Source of the DNA: Corallincola holothuriorum
Lineage (GTDB): Bacteria; Pseudomonadota; Gammaproteobacteria; Enterobacterales; Neiellaceae
Length of the DNA stretch: 64,000 bases
Direction: 5' to 3'
NCBI RefSeq assembly: GCF_003336225.1
Contig: NZ_QPID01000014.1
Location: 1 to 64,000 of the forward strand
Shown: positions 27,491 through 37,824 of the stretch, piece after piece
Layout: each line of letters starts with the position of its first letter
Position numbering within the stretch: position 1 is the stretch's first letter
Notes under the pieces: generated by a model
Told to the model about the DNA's origin: nothing
Databases searched by the model: none
The model's input: only the letters and a program-made list of their open reading frames with translations
Translations under genes and position numbers: made by a program

Positions 27491-28003
27491 ATGAGTGATG
27501 GCATAGGAGAGAGGATGTTAGACCTGCTACCTGATCTGTTTGATGAACACCCGCAAGCGTTGCGCTTACTCAATTTGCCTTGGCGTAGTTTTGGCCTGCA
27601 TCCGATTATTTTCGGGCCGCTACAGACAGTTTGTTGTTTTGAAGACAATAGCCGTGTTGCCGAGCAGTTGGCTCTGCCAGGAAACGGGCGCGTGTTGCTG
27701 GTGGATGGCGGCGGCTCCAATGCCCGCTCGCTGTTAGGCGATAACCTGGTGAAGAAAGCGATAGATAATGGCTGGGGCGGGGTGATCATCAATGGCGCCA
27801 TGCGCGATGTCGGTACGATTAATCAGATGCCTTTTGGTGTAAAGGCATTGGCCACTTGCCCGATTAAAACCGCGAAACGTGGCCAAGGAGATGTCGAAAT
27901 CGTAATCGAGATCGCCGGGGTAGAGGTTCACCCGGGTGAATATATTTATGCTGACCTAAACGGCGTGGCTGTCTGTGAGTGTGAGTTACCACTCCCTACT
28001 TAA
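27491..28003 (+). CDS. RraA family protein
   Basis: The gene encodes 170 residues from ATG 27491 (MSDGIGERMLDLLPDL); the frame extends to 27434 but the preceding residues do not resemble the family. VDGGGSNARSLLGDNLVKKAIDNGWGGVIINGAMRDVGTI is the RraA core (quoted here in parts: GGGSNARSLLGDNL and GAMRDVG). True RraA inhibits RNase E; relatives are aldolases or unknown. The core resembles enterobacterial RraA but the N-terminal half diverges, so I assign the family only. The gene is flanked by genes on the opposite strand. Confidence 0.8.
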   Translation: MSDGIGERMLDLLPDLFDEHPQALRLLNLPWRSFGLHPIIFGPLQTVCCFEDNSRVAEQLALPGNGRVLLVDGGGSNARSLLGDNLVKKAIDNGWGGVIINGAMRDVGTINQMPFGVKALATCPIKTAKRGQGDVEIVIEIAGVEVHPGEYIYADLNGVAVCECELPLPT

Positions 28004-28026
28004 TCGACTTAGCGGTGGCCGTGAGG

Positions 28027-28722
28027 TTACTCAGCCTGTACTCGGTTATCGCCAACACTGTAGGCAATGACCTGGCTTATTTCGGTCAGAGAGCGTCCAG
28101 ATTGCTCAGCCCAATGATTAAATGCCGTCTGCGTGGCTTTTAAGTCTCGTTGACTAGAGGGGGCCTTATCAACCACGCCTGCGCCAATCAGATGGGCGAC
28201 CACATCTTTACTCAATACAAAGGTGTCTTTGCCCATGCGCCGCAATAGGTAGGCGCTACTGTTGCCGCCAAGTCGGGCACCATGCTTTTTCAGCCAGAGC
28301 CATAAACCGGTGATATCTGTTCCGGGCCAATCAGCAATGAATTGAGCAAAACTGCCATGTTGTTTGCTGACATCGAGGATCATCTGGGCATTTTTCGGCA
28401 CAGTCGCTATTTTTTGGCCATTTCGCACAATGCGGGCGTCTTGCAGCAAGCGGTCGATATGAGCATCACCTAGCATCACCATTTTTTCTGGTTCAAAGCC
28501 AAAGAAAGCCTCTTCAAATGCTGGCCATTTGTTCTCGATCACCCGCCAAACAAAACCACTTTGAAAGATCACTTTGGTCATCGTCGACAGATAGCGATGA
28601 TCAGGGATCTGGCACAGCTCATTAGCGTTTAATGGCGTGCTAAGGAGAAATTCCAAGGCGCGTTCACCGCCTTTACGCTCGGCGGCACGTTGATAGATAC
28701 GATCGAAAACTTCAATAGCCAT
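28027..28722 (-). CDS. DNA-3-methyladenine glycosylase I family protein
   Basis: This 231-residue protein resembles the COG2818 (Tag) superfamily of alkylated-base glycosylases: SGFVWRVIENKWPAFEEAFFGFEP, a helix-rich body, GGNSSAYLLRRMGKDTFVLSKDVV and a C-terminal NHWAEQSGRSLTEISQVIAYSVG. The N-terminal zinc-site residues of classical Tag are not evident, so it is a divergent branch. Base-excision repair is the likely role, not proven. It is isolated between the RraA-like gene and the DUF2955 gene. Confidence 0.75.
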   Translation of the reverse strand: MAIEVFDRIYQRAAERKGGERALEFLLSTPLNANELCQIPDHRYLSTMTKVIFQSGFVWRVIENKWPAFEEAFFGFEPEKMVMLGDAHIDRLLQDARIVRNGQKIATVPKNAQMILDVSKQHGSFAQFIADWPGTDITGLWLWLKKHGARLGGNSSAYLLRRMGKDTFVLSKDVVAHLIGAGVVDKAPSSQRDLKATQTAFNHWAEQSGRSLTEISQVIAYSVGDNRVQAE

Positions 28723-28831
28723 AGTCAGTGATGGTTGCTTGCGAAAGGAGATGAATAGACTCTGACATATCGCCGCGTCGATGTTAAGTCACCGGTGGGT
28801 GCTTTATGTAACGCCCCCATCGGTGGGTGTT

Positions 28832-29884
28832 TTAATTGCTGGCGCTTGTTCCGCCAGCGATGACCGTGGCGCGACTGCGACGGCTGTAGATTGCCACCAC
28901 GATAAAAGCAAAGATCACATAGGCGGCAGCCAAACCAATACCAATAATGCGGGCGTAGAATTTGGCATCGGCGTCACCACCAAAATTGCCGGTGGTTGAA
29001 CCAATCAGCAGCAGCACGGTGGAAAAGGCCGAAGCGTACAGCGGTGCCACCGGTCGATCAGAAAAGATCCGCTGACTAAATAGTAGGGCGGTGAGTAGGA
29101 TCAGTAACAGCAATGCACTCAGTTCAGGCACCGCGACAAGCAGGCGGAACAGAATCAATGCAACTAAGCCTCCAGCGATATTGGCTAAAAGCAGGGCGGT
29201 GGCGCCCTTACTGCTTTTTTGTAGATCCGGGGTCAGTGCCAATAAACAGATAAACACCAGAGTGATTAGGTCTTCGGTGAGGCCAAAATAGAAAAAGCTG
29301 ACCACGGCAGGGGTGACCACTACTGTGCTTATCCACGCCGAGTGGATCGCATCACTGTCACTGACGGTCGTTGCCTGTTGCTTATCTGGTACGCCAGTGG
29401 TGACATCCAGATCTGGGATTAGCCAATGGCTAAACCATAGGAAGAGCACTGCAAACAAACCGGCGGTGGCTAGGCCCCCAGCAACGGTTAAAGAAAGCGC
29501 CTGATGGGTTAACGAAACAACCGGTATCATGGTGAAGGCAAGTAACAACATCACGCTGACGATCGCTGGCGTACCTTTGGCTGCTCCTTTAAAAATGCGA
29601 AATAGAAACAGGATCACTAACAGCATGCAGACAATGGGATAGCGCAGGGTCGCGGCGGAAAACAGCAACCCGAGCAACGCACTGCCAGCGATGAGTATTA
29701 TTAGCTTGCCGCCGCCTTTGAACCCGGGATTGGGTTGGGTGTTGCCTAACAGCGATACTGTGAGTACTGGGATCAGGTAGCCGACCGGCAGGCCTGAGAT
29801 GCAGGCAAATGCCATCGCTAAAGTAGTGCCGATGGCAAACCTGAGCATCCGTCGCTGTTGTGGATCCGTGATGGTCGGGGTCAT
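28832..29884 (-). CDS. DUF2955 inner-membrane protein
   Basis: This 350-residue protein has about 9-10 hydrophobic segments in two similar halves (ALAMAF...LLGNTQPNP and SAWISTVVVTPAVVSFFYFGL). It matches the DUF2955 family, related to FUSC-type aromatic acid efflux components. It begins 29 nt after the HlyD-family gene and should form an efflux complex with it, with an outer-membrane factor from elsewhere. The substrate is unknown; no regulator is adjacent. Confidence 0.83.
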   Translation of the reverse strand: MTPTITDPQQRRMLRFAIGTTLAMAFACISGLPVGYLIPVLTVSLLGNTQPNPGFKGGGKLIILIAGSALLGLLFSAATLRYPIVCMLLVILFLFRIFKGAAKGTPAIVSVMLLLAFTMIPVVSLTHQALSLTVAGGLATAGLFAVLFLWFSHWLIPDLDVTTGVPDKQQATTVSDSDAIHSAWISTVVVTPAVVSFFYFGLTEDLITLVFICLLALTPDLQKSSKGATALLLANIAGGLVALILFRLLVAVPELSALLLLILLTALLFSQRIFSDRPVAPLYASAFSTVLLLIGSTTGNFGGDADAKFYARIIGIGLAAAYVIFAFIVVAIYSRRSRATVIAGGTSASN

Positions 29885-29913
29885 TGAGATCAGCCTTTAA
29901 GCGTCAGCGTCTG

Positions 29914-31089
29914 TTAGTAGGCATAACTGAGCAGACTGATGAAGCGTATCCACAGCTTACCTATGCTATTCATAATCCAACCGTCGCCGGTATAAACAAT
30001 CACATCCACTTGTCCGCCGACTCGGCGTAAGCCTGTGCTGTCGTCGTCAGTGAACTGAATGATAACTGGCATGCGCTGCGCTTCCCGTAACCAGCCACTG
30101 GCGGTATTAATGGTTTGTAGTTGCCCAAGCTGGTTGTTCTTATCCCAGTTAACACCGAAGCCGACGCTGGCGACCTTGCCTTTAAATACGCGGCCTGGTG
30201 CAGCATCAAGTACCATCTCAACATCATCACCGGCCTTAATATTTTCGAGGTTGTTCTCACGCATATAGGCTTCGATCCAAACATCTTCTGCCGAGATAAA
30301 AGTCATCAGTGGCGCACCGGTCTGGGCGTAATGTCCCACGCTGATCTGCACGTTGGTCGCTACCCCTAAATGAGGAGCTGTGACTACGGTATTTTGCAGA
30401 TCAAGACGAGCTTTTCGCAGAGCGGCAATGGCGTTACGGATGCGCGGGTTGTTTTCTCCTTCACTACCTAACTTCTGTTTCGAAGCGCGCAGATCGGCCT
30501 GCGCCTTTGCCAGCGAGGCTTTTGCTTTGGCCACTGAAGCAACGGCTTGGTCACCAAATGATTGCGCCATGATCCCTTTCTTGGTCAGGGTAAGCGTTCG
30601 TTTGGCTTGGGCTTCTTTATTGGTCAGGTGGGCTTGGGCGTCTAACACATTGGCTTGCGCAGCACTGACCGCTTCCAGGTCCGCGCCAATTGCTTGGCCT
30701 GCCATCTCTAAGTCGGCTTCTGCCTGAACGACTGCGAGTTGGTATTTCTCCGGATCAATACGAAACAACAGGCTGTCTTGTTTAACGATTTCGTTATTGT
30801 CGACACCTATCTCTATCACTGTGCCGGCGACTTCAGCAACCACGGGGACCACGTAAGCGCGTAATCGTGCTTGATCGGTGTTGGGGGTAACGCGATCGGC
30901 GATAAGATACCAGACAAACAGTAATACACAGGCAATTAAGACGCCTTGTGTAATCTTTTTCACTTTTAATGCCTTCGCTTGCTCATCGATCGCTGCCGTT
31001 TGCTCTGCATCAGAGGTGAGAGACTCATCGACGGCGGCTTGAGGCTCTTCATTAGAGGACGTCTCTGTCTGTGTTTTGTTCTCTGTCAT
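29914..31089 (-). CDS. HlyD/EmrA-type periplasmic adaptor
   Basis: This 391-residue membrane fusion protein has a cytoplasmic acidic N-terminus, a single transmembrane helix (about 48-66) and the biotinyl-lipoyl half-motif VPVVAEVAGTVIEIGVDNNEIVKQDSLLFRIDP. A long Ala-rich coiled-coil hairpin (about 115-225) and the second half-motif TVVTAPHLGVATNVQISVGHYAQTGAPLM follow, quoted to show the paired lipoyl halves. It links the inner-membrane DUF2955 protein to an outer-membrane channel. It is the first gene of the pair. Confidence 0.88.
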   Translation of the reverse strand: MTENKTQTETSSNEEPQAAVDESLTSDAEQTAAIDEQAKALKVKKITQGVLIACVLLFVWYLIADRVTPNTDQARLRAYVVPVVAEVAGTVIEIGVDNNEIVKQDSLLFRIDPEKYQLAVVQAEADLEMAGQAIGADLEAVSAAQANVLDAQAHLTNKEAQAKRTLTLTKKGIMAQSFGDQAVASVAKAKASLAKAQADLRASKQKLGSEGENNPRIRNAIAALRKARLDLQNTVVTAPHLGVATNVQISVGHYAQTGAPLMTFISAEDVWIEAYMRENNLENIKAGDDVEMVLDAAPGRVFKGKVASVGFGVNWDKNNQLGQLQTINTASGWLREAQRMPVIIQFTDDDSTGLRRVGGQVDVIVYTGDGWIMNSIGKLWIRFISLLSYAY

Positions 31090-31237
31090 CGACTTGCATG
31101 CCTTATTGCTGATCGAATTGGCTGAAAAGTGCCAGTATGGTGTTGTTTTTTATAGGGCAAGGGTAGAACGATATCTAGTTAAGGTACAAGCAGCTTTGCA
31201 CCGATAGTGCCAAGCTGCTGCTGGATTTGTGCTGTAA

Positions 31238-32749
31238 CTAGGGAGTTTCGATAAACCTACGGACATCATCAGTAAGCTGTTTTAGGCTGGGTTCGTGGAC
31301 ATACATCATATGTCCGGCCGGATAATAGGTCATAGTGACACGCTTTGGATCGATGCCGTAATGGGCAAAGGATTGTTCGGTAGCGAAAAAGGGCGTTGCC
31401 ATATCGTAGTAGCCATTGGCGACAAAGATCCTGAGATCACGATTTTGGCGCATCCCTTTAGCAATCAAAGGAGCGACATTGATGACGTTTTCTTCTCGGG
31501 GCGAGCCGCCCATGGACCAATCCCAATGTCTGTAAACTTCGCTGCTCAGGATCTGGTAGATCTCTTTACGCTCAACTCCGATCTGGCGTCCCAGATAGTC
31601 ATTTATCGCTGCGGTATAAGCTGCGGCGATACCATAACCCGACGGATCGGCTTCGAACGTTTCCCCTGCGCTATCGGCATCAGTACCTAAATAACGGGAG
31701 TCCAGACGGCCTACGACTTTTCCTTGTTCACGAAGCAGCTCTTTCATAAAACGCATCTCATGAATACGCAGATCGGTTGCGGCGAGATACTGCTTGGAGA
31801 GTCCAGTGTATTGATGCAGCTTTTCAATGATCACTGCACGTTCTTCTGTGGTCAGCCGACTGCCTTTGAGCAGGGCAACAGAGTATTCATTGAGAACAAA
31901 CGCCTTCACTTCTTCAATGAATGGTGCCAACTGTTCGGGTTTGTTAGGCAGTGCATTGTGATACCAAGCGGTGGCTGCATAAGTCGGCAGGAAGCTCATA
32001 AACGGTTGCTCATTACCGGGAAAAAAGTCACCGGTTTGGTAATCGACAATCGCAGAGATCAGCAGAATGCCGTTCAGATTGACTGCGTTCCAGCCCTCTT
32101 GTAGTTCTCGTACCAGCGCCCCGATACGCGTCGTGCCATAGCTTTCGCCTGCCAGGTAACGTGGTGAGTTCCAGCGTTTGTGTTCACTGATAAAGTGACG
32201 AACGAAGCGAGACAGCACTTCAGCGTCTTTTTTCACGCCCCAGAAATCGGTGCCTTGATATTCCCCTATTGCTCGGGAGTAACCCGTGCCAACGGGGTCA
32301 ACGAACACCAGGTCGGCAATGTCCAGCATCGCTAACGGGTTGTCGATCAAGGGATAAGGCGGTGCGCCTGCATTTTCACCATTGGAGGGGACAACGACAC
32401 GTTTTGGTCCAAAGCCCCCCAGGTGCAGCCAAACTGACGCGCTGCCAGGGCCGCCATTGAAAAAGAATATCAGCGGTCGTTGCTCACTCTTTTTCTTGCC
32501 GGTAGCGATATAGGCCGTGCTAAAGATACTGGCCATTGGCTTGCTGTCATCATCGACCAGATGAGTATCAGCGGCGATAACGCGGTACTCGATCTTTTTA
32601 TCATTGAATTTTCCTGACAGCTTTTTCTCCACCCGCACCGGTTCGGGGAGCGCCTTCGTGGTGTTTTGTTCGGTGGCTTCTTCGGCGATCGCAAAGCGAC
32701 ACAAGAGTATAGATAGCAAGCTGATGAATAATAGATTGGCGGGCTTCAT
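31238..32749 (-). CDS. secreted S10 family serine carboxypeptidase
   Basis: This 503-residue protein has a signal peptide ending CRFAIA. It carries all serine carboxypeptidase marks: FFFNGGPGSAS oxyanion block, GESYGTTR nucleophile Ser, NGYYDMATPF catalytic Asp and YPAGHMMYV catalytic His. It is predicted to remove C-terminal residues from peptides in the periplasm or outside the cell. S10 enzymes are best known in eukaryotes but occur in many proteobacteria. It sits alone between accC and the HlyD gene, inside a stretch that separates accBC from prmA. Confidence 0.9.
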   Translation of the reverse strand: MKPANLLFISLLSILLCRFAIAEEATEQNTTKALPEPVRVEKKLSGKFNDKKIEYRVIAADTHLVDDDSKPMASIFSTAYIATGKKKSEQRPLIFFFNGGPGSASVWLHLGGFGPKRVVVPSNGENAGAPPYPLIDNPLAMLDIADLVFVDPVGTGYSRAIGEYQGTDFWGVKKDAEVLSRFVRHFISEHKRWNSPRYLAGESYGTTRIGALVRELQEGWNAVNLNGILLISAIVDYQTGDFFPGNEQPFMSFLPTYAATAWYHNALPNKPEQLAPFIEEVKAFVLNEYSVALLKGSRLTTEERAVIIEKLHQYTGLSKQYLAATDLRIHEMRFMKELLREQGKVVGRLDSRYLGTDADSAGETFEADPSGYGIAAAYTAAINDYLGRQIGVERKEIYQILSSEVYRHWDWSMGGSPREENVINVAPLIAKGMRQNRDLRIFVANGYYDMATPFFATEQSFAHYGIDPKRVTMTYYPAGHMMYVHEPSLKQLTDDVRRFIETP

Positions 32750-32834
32750 GTCGGTCTCTGAATGGTTAATTAGCGCGACTTAAATCTATACGCCGGTGTT
32801 GACCAAGCGCAAGGGGGATCTGATTTTGCTAATA

Positions 32835-32859
32835 AAAAAGGCTGCCGAGGCAGCCTTTA
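32835..32859 (-). terminator. terminator after accC
   Basis: A GGCTGC/GCAGCC stem (arms about 32838-32845 and 32850-32857) with a T-tract on the minus strand lies 20 nt after the accC stop. Confidence 0.85.
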
Positions 32860-32877
32860 AGAGCATAGCAGTGGTGA

Positions 32878-34221
32878 TTACTGCAAACCGAGTTTCTTTT
32901 CCAAATAGTGGATATTCGCACCACCAAACTGGAAGTTCTCGTCGGCCATGATCTCTTTGTGCAGGTTGATGTTGGTCTTGATCCCTTCGACTACGATCTC
33001 ATTCAGCGCGTGCTTCATGCGAGCGATGGCGACATCGCGGCTTTCGCCGTAACAGATCAGCTTACCTACCATAGAGTCATAGTTCGGCGGCACTGAATAA
33101 TCTGTATAGATATGGGAATCCCAACGCACCCCTAAACCACCCGGAGCATGAAAGCGCTTGATCTTACCTGGCGACGGAATAAACGACTTAGGATCTTCTG
33201 CGTTAATCCGGCATTCAATGGCATGACCACGGATCTTAATCTCTTCCTGAGTGAAAGAGAGCGGTTGGCCTGCAGCCACGCGCAGTTGCTCTTTAATCAG
33301 ATCCACACCGGTGACCATCTCTGTCACAGGGTGCTCTACCTGAATACGGGTGTTCATTTCGATGAAATAGAACTCGCCGTTCTCAAATAGGAATTCGAAG
33401 GTGCCAGCACCACGGTAGTTAATCTCTACACAGGCACGGCAGCAGCGCTCACCGATAAAGCGGCGCATCTCTTCAGTTACGCCTGGCGCAGGTGCTTCTT
33501 CAACCACTTTTTGGTGGCGACGTTGCATAGAACAATCGCGCTCACCAAAGTGGATCGCACTGCCCTGACCGTCAGCCATGACCTGAACTTCGATATGGCG
33601 AGGGTTCTCGAGGAACTTCTCCATGTAGACAATATCGTTGTTAAAGGCAGCTTTAGCTTCAGCGCGAGTCATGGCGATCGATTGGATCAGCTCTTTCTCT
33701 TCTCGTACAACACGCATACCACGACCACCACCGCCACCGGAGGCTTTGATGATCACAGGGTAGCCGATACGTTTGGCGATAGAGATATTCTTCGCCTCAT
33801 CGTCGCCCAGAGGCCCATCAGAACCGGGAACACAGGGGACACCCGCTTTCTTCATCGCCTCAATGGCTGAGACTTTGTCACCCATCAGGCGGATGGTTTC
33901 GGCCGTTGGCCCAATAAAAATGAAACCACTGTTCTCTACCTGTTCGGCAAATTCAGCGTTCTCAGCCAAAAAGCCGTAACCAGGGTGGATAGCCACTGCG
34001 TCGCTAACTTCTGCCGCACTGATGATGGACGGTACGTTGAGGTAGCTTTCTTGGGCTGGCGCATTCCCGATACAGATCGACTCGTCGGCCAGCAGTACAT
34101 GTTTTAGTTCGCGGTCAGCAGTGGAGTGCACTGCGACTGTCTTGATCCCCAGCTCTTTACAAGCTCGGAGGATACGAAGCGCGATTTCGCCGCGATTGGC
34201 GATGACGACTTTATCCAGCAT
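32878..34221 (-). CDS. accC: acetyl-CoA carboxylase biotin carboxylase subunit
   Basis: This 447-residue ATP-grasp enzyme carboxylates biotin on AccB in the first step of fatty acid synthesis. [19 protein letters not shown] opens the protein, [14 protein letters not shown] is the glycine-rich ATP loop, and [14 protein letters not shown] holds catalytic residues. Length is standard (E. coli 449). It lies 15 nt after accB in the aroQ-accB-accC operon. Confidence 0.98.
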   Translation of the reverse strand: MLDKVVIANRGEIALRILRACKELGIKTVAVHSTADRELKHVLLADESICIGNAPAQESYLNVPSIISAAEVSDAVAIHPGYGFLAENAEFAEQVENSGFIFIGPTAETIRLMGDKVSAIEAMKKAGVPCVPGSDGPLGDDEAKNISIAKRIGYPVIIKASGGGGGRGMRVVREEKELIQSIAMTRAEAKAAFNNDIVYMEKFLENPRHIEVQVMADGQGSAIHFGERDCSMQRRHQKVVEEAPAPGVTEEMRRFIGERCCRACVEINYRGAGTFEFLFENGEFYFIEMNTRIQVEHPVTEMVTGVDLIKEQLRVAAGQPLSFTQEEIKIRGHAIECRINAEDPKSFIPSPGKIKRFHAPGGLGVRWDSHIYTDYSVPPNYDSMVGKLICYGESRDVAIARMKHALNEIVVEGIKTNINLHKEIMADENFQFGGANIHYLEKKLGLQ

Positions 34222-34236
34222 GACAATTCTCTGTGG

Positions 34237-34689
34237 TTATTCGATAACAAACATGGGTTCGTCGAACTCAACAGCGTCGCCGTTGTTGACCAGGATCGCT
34301 TTAATAACACCGGACGTGTCTGCTTCGATCTGGTTCATCATCTTCATCGCTTCGACGATGCAGAGGACGTCTCCAGCATTTACATGCTGGCCGACTTCGG
34401 AAAATGGCTTAGCTTCAGGCGATGATGCGCGGTAGAAGGTACCGACCATAGGTGAGCGAACCAAATGACCCGCTGGTTCGTCAGCTACAGGAGCCGCTGC
34501 TGCCGCAGGTGCTGCGGCTGGTGCTGCAGCTGGCGCGGCCGCTGGGGCGGCTTGATACTGGACCGGTGCCTGCATCATTGTGCCACCACAGCTGATGCGC
34601 ACGGATTCTTCACCTTCGGTGATCTCCAGTTCATTGATACCTGATTCTTCGACTAACTCGATCAGTTTTTTAATTTTGCGAATATCCAT
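34237..34689 (-). CDS. accB: biotin carboxyl carrier protein of acetyl-CoA carboxylase
   Basis: This is a 150-residue protein. The N-terminal [19 protein letters not shown] helix is typical, an Ala/Pro-rich linker lies at about 47-72, and the C-terminal biotinyl domain has [12 protein letters not shown] with the biotinylated Lys. An AGAGAGAAA ribosome site precedes the ATG. It lies between aroQ and accC. The linker is compositionally biased but intact. Confidence 0.97.
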   Translation of the reverse strand: MDIRKIKKLIELVEESGINELEITEGEESVRISCGGTMMQAPVQYQAAPAAAPAAAPAAAPAAAAAPVADEPAGHLVRSPMVGTFYRASSPEAKPFSEVGQHVNAGDVLCIVEAMKMMNQIEADTSGVIKAILVNNGDAVEFDEPMFVIE

Positions 34690-34717
34690 CGATTTCTCTC
34701 TGCGTTAGTACGTTGTT

Positions 34718-35170
34718 CTAGTCGTTGGGGCACAGTCGGCGACATGCCGCCTGCAGTGCAAACTCATAACCTTGAATGCCCAAACCGCAAATGACGCCTT
34801 CTGCTACATCAGACAAGTAGGAGTGGTGGCGGAACGATTCGCGGGCATGGACATTGGACAGGTGTATTTCTATAAATGGAATAGCCACCCCCAGCAGTGC
34901 ATCGCGTATTGCTACACTGGTGTGAGTGAAAGCGGCAGGGTTAATCAAGATGAAGTCCATCTTTCCCCGCGCCTTATGGATCGCTTCAATTAGCTCATGC
35001 TCAGCGTTGCTTTGAAGATGGGAAAGCTGCACACCATAAGAAGCGGCTTGGGCATCAAGTGCCTGAACCACATCGGTCAGTGTTTGATGGCCATAGATCT
35101 CAGGCTCGCGTAAACCAAGTAGATTTAGGTTTGGGCCATTCAGCAATAAAATGTTGAGTTTTGCTTCCAT
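34718..35170 (-). CDS. aroQ: type II 3-dehydroquinate dehydratase
   Basis: This 150-residue enzyme converts 3-dehydroquinate to 3-dehydroshikimate in aromatic amino acid synthesis. [20 protein letters not shown] carries the catalytic Tyr at its end, [17 protein letters not shown] the substrate-binding region, and [21 protein letters not shown] (in part EIHLSN, SFRHHS) the catalytic His. It is the first gene of the aroQ-accB-accC operon, the usual gammaproteobacterial arrangement. A perfect TATAAT on the minus strand at 35286-35281 is a candidate -10 box for the operon. Confidence 0.96.
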   Translation of the reverse strand: MEAKLNILLLNGPNLNLLGLREPEIYGHQTLTDVVQALDAQAASYGVQLSHLQSNAEHELIEAIHKARGKMDFILINPAAFTHTSVAIRDALLGVAIPFIEIHLSNVHARESFRHHSYLSDVAEGVICGLGIQGYEFALQAACRRLCPND

Positions 35171-35466
35171 CTTGCAGGCTTTTTCTTCTAATTCGTGTTT
35201 ATGGGCTATTGCACGTCAAATCTGAGCAAAATTTAGCTTTTTGAGCTGTCGGAACGGTGAAAAGTTCCCGCTTTTTTCGAATTATATTGTTTTCGCAGAA
35301 AATCGCAGCATTTTTCTGGTCGAATCAGTGCAAAGTTTTGATGTTGATTAGAGGTTTTACTCTAACTTGGCTTATCTGAACAGTTAAATACTGCTCCAAG
35401 CATAGATGAAGTGGCGGAGTCTGCCGCTTTTGTTTGACACTGTGCAGCGAGATTTGTTCAGGCGAG

Positions 35467-36015
35467 TTAGATCTCTGTTTTCCCCATCTTTATCTCGGCT
35501 TTTTCAAATAGAGGCATATAGGCTTCTTGTTGATAAAGCTTGAGCGCAATAGACATCACCATGATCTCACCCTCTGCCGGTGGGTTTTTGACTTTTGCTC
35601 CAACACTGATGGCAAATGAATTTAGCTCAGGGTCATTGGCGGCAAACTGCTGAAACGATTCAAATGCAGACTCACCTTCATCGGTAAGTTTCATTTCGTA
35701 GTCGATCCAGTGCAGCGGCGCGCGCAGCCAGCGCTCTTCGGTGCGCGGAGTTTCCGAGATCAGTTCAAAGTTGAAGGTTTTCATCAGTTGCCCGTTGGGG
35801 CTGGCGAGCGTGACTTCGAGTATGGTCTGTTCTGGCTTTAACCCAACCGCCTCCTCAACCGTCACCTTTGCCCGAATATCTTCGGGCTTAAGTTCGACAA
35901 ACTCTTCTGGGCCAAACTGGCTCATTTTGACCATGGTGGATAAGGGAACGCTGGCGCACCCCAATACCCCTATCAACGTGAGTAGGGCGACGGCGATCAC
36001 TCGCCGTGTTGCCAT
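35467..36015 (-). CDS. putative lipoprotein of unknown function
   Basis: The gene encodes 182 residues from ATG 36015 (MATRRVIAVALLTLIGVLGC), a lipoprotein signal with lipobox VLGC; the frame extends nine residues further upstream. The mature part has no motif I recognise. It is mixed alpha/beta with phrases such as VTLASPNGQLMKTFNFELIS and ends in a Lys-rich tail. It lies just downstream of dsbD on the same strand (43-nt gap) and could share its transcript. I see no enzyme signature. Confidence 0.7.
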   Translation of the reverse strand: MATRRVIAVALLTLIGVLGCASVPLSTMVKMSQFGPEEFVELKPEDIRAKVTVEEAVGLKPEQTILEVTLASPNGQLMKTFNFELISETPRTEERWLRAPLHWIDYEMKLTDEGESAFESFQQFAANDPELNSFAISVGAKVKNPPAEGEIMVMSIALKLYQQEAYMPLFEKAEIKMGKTEI

Positions 36016-36057
36016 CCAGGAAAATGAGCATGCAGCTGTCATGGTTGCAACGATCCC

Positions 36058-37824
36058 TTATTCGGCCAAGACTCTGTCCAGGTGTTCGGCAAAACGATCC
36101 GGCCCTTGGAATCCGGTAACCCGCAGTGTTGCCAACTCGGCGGCACTGGGGTCATAGAATACCAAGGTTGGCAGTCCGAGTACGCCAAGGGACTCCAGCA
36201 ATGCAATGGCTTCGCCACTGTTGTCGGTCACATCGGCCTTAAGCAAAACAAACTGATCTAGACGCTGAACCACGTGTTCTGCCGGAAACGTTTTCTGTTC
36301 AAACTCTTTGCATGCCACACACCAATCAGCATAAAGATCCAGCATCACCGGCTTACCTGCTGCTGCCGCAGCGTCAACCTGTTGTTGTAATTCGCTGACA
36401 TTCGCCACGTTAATAAACTGGCCGGTGATGGTTGCTGGTTGCTGCTTCAGGCCATTGATGGCGGTCCAACCCCCAACAGTCAAAGCCAGTACCGCGACAG
36501 TGATGCGGGCGGTAAAGTGGCCACGTTCCGCGCCGTATTTAGTAAAGGCAAGAAACAGCAGGGTGACAGTAATCAACAGTGCCCATAGCAAGCTCTCTAC
36601 TATGGCGGGGAGCAGGCGGCCAACCAACAGCAGTGCGGCAGCTAATAGGACAAAACCAAACAACATCTTAATGCTGTCCATCCAGGCGCCTGCCTTCGGT
36701 AGGAGTTTGCCGCCGCTAGTGCCGATGATCAGTAAGGGTAACCCCATACCGACACTTAACAGGTAGAGAGCCAGACCGCCGAGCACCAGATCACCCGACT
36801 GCGCAACATAGAGTAGCGCGCCGGAAAGGGGCGCCGTAGTGCACGGTGAGGCGACGAGACCGGATAGCACGCCCATGATACCCACACCGATATAGCTGCC
36901 ACTCTTTTGGCTGTTACTGACATTGCTGATGCGGCTGACCCAATGGCTGGGCAGTTGGAAATTAAACGCGCCAAACATTGAAAGAGACAAAACGACAAAC
37001 AGACCGCCTAAACTTAGTAGTACCGCAGGATGTTGTAGTGCAGCCTGAAATTTCAAACCGGCGGTTGCTACCACTAATCCCAGTGCCGCATAAGTGATCG
37101 CCATTCCCTGGACATACACCAATGACAAGCTGAAGGCGCGGCGAGTGGTTAATTTGTCACCTTGGCCGACCAGAATGCCGGAAAGAATGGGGTACATAGG
37201 AAAAACGCAAGGGGTGAAAGCCAGCCCTACGCCTAAGATAAAAAACAGCAGTAGTGCCCAACCTACACTGGCTTCGCTAAGTAGCGCGTTAAACCCACCT
37301 TGATCCATCGGCACGCCGGATGCTCTCTCTGTTGTCGCGTTGCCGTCTGCCGCAGGTGTGTCTGTGGCTAGGGCTGCGGCAGCTTCGTCCGGTTGCGGTT
37401 GCAGGTAAACGGTTTTCCGAGTTGGCGGATAACACAAGCCGGCAGCAGCACAGCCCTGATAGGTGACCGTGAGCTCAGCGTTGTCGGAGATACTGGAGAC
37501 AGGGACAGTGATGACAGCTTGATGATAATAGACTTGAGTCTCACCGAAGTACTCATCCATGTAGAGGATACCGGCGGGGCGTTCAGCGGTGCCCATCTCT
37601 GCGCCGTTAACTTTAAATTTGAACTTGTCACGGTACAGATAGTACTCATCGGCTACCTGCCAATTTAGCTCAACACTGCTTCCGTTTTGCTGATAGCTGA
37701 ATTGGAAAGCCTCATCAACGGGGAGAAATTGATCATCTGCGGGCAGTAGACCCGATAACCCAGAGGCCGATACCAATGTCGGCAGTAGGAACAGCATCGA
37801 GAAAAAGCGCATTTTTAACCACAT
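36058..37824 (-). CDS. dsbD: thiol:disulfide interchange protein DsbD
   Basis: This 588-residue protein passes electrons from cytoplasmic thioredoxin to the periplasm. After a signal peptide, the alpha domain has CAAAGLCYPP near residue 117. The membrane core has CVFPMYPIL and VASPCTTAPL with its redox Cys pair. The C-terminal thioredoxin-like domain has DLYADWCVACKEFE. ATG 37824 overlaps the TAA of cutA (TAATG), which decides it over an upstream ATG at 37848. The cutA-dsbD pair is the E. coli order. Confidence 0.95.
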   Translation of the reverse strand: MWLKMRFFSMLFLLPTLVSASGLSGLLPADDQFLPVDEAFQFSYQQNGSSVELNWQVADEYYLYRDKFKFKVNGAEMGTAERPAGILYMDEYFGETQVYYHQAVITVPVSSISDNAELTVTYQGCAAAGLCYPPTRKTVYLQPQPDEAAAALATDTPAADGNATTERASGVPMDQGGFNALLSEASVGWALLLFFILGVGLAFTPCVFPMYPILSGILVGQGDKLTTRRAFSLSLVYVQGMAITYAALGLVVATAGLKFQAALQHPAVLLSLGGLFVVLSLSMFGAFNFQLPSHWVSRISNVSNSQKSGSYIGVGIMGVLSGLVASPCTTAPLSGALLYVAQSGDLVLGGLALYLLSVGMGLPLLIIGTSGGKLLPKAGAWMDSIKMLFGFVLLAAALLLVGRLLPAIVESLLWALLITVTLLFLAFTKYGAERGHFTARITVAVLALTVGGWTAINGLKQQPATITGQFINVANVSELQQQVDAAAAAGKPVMLDLYADWCVACKEFEQKTFPAEHVVQRLDQFVLLKADVTDNSGEAIALLESLGVLGLPTLVFYDPSAAELATLRVTGFQGPDRFAEHLDRVLAE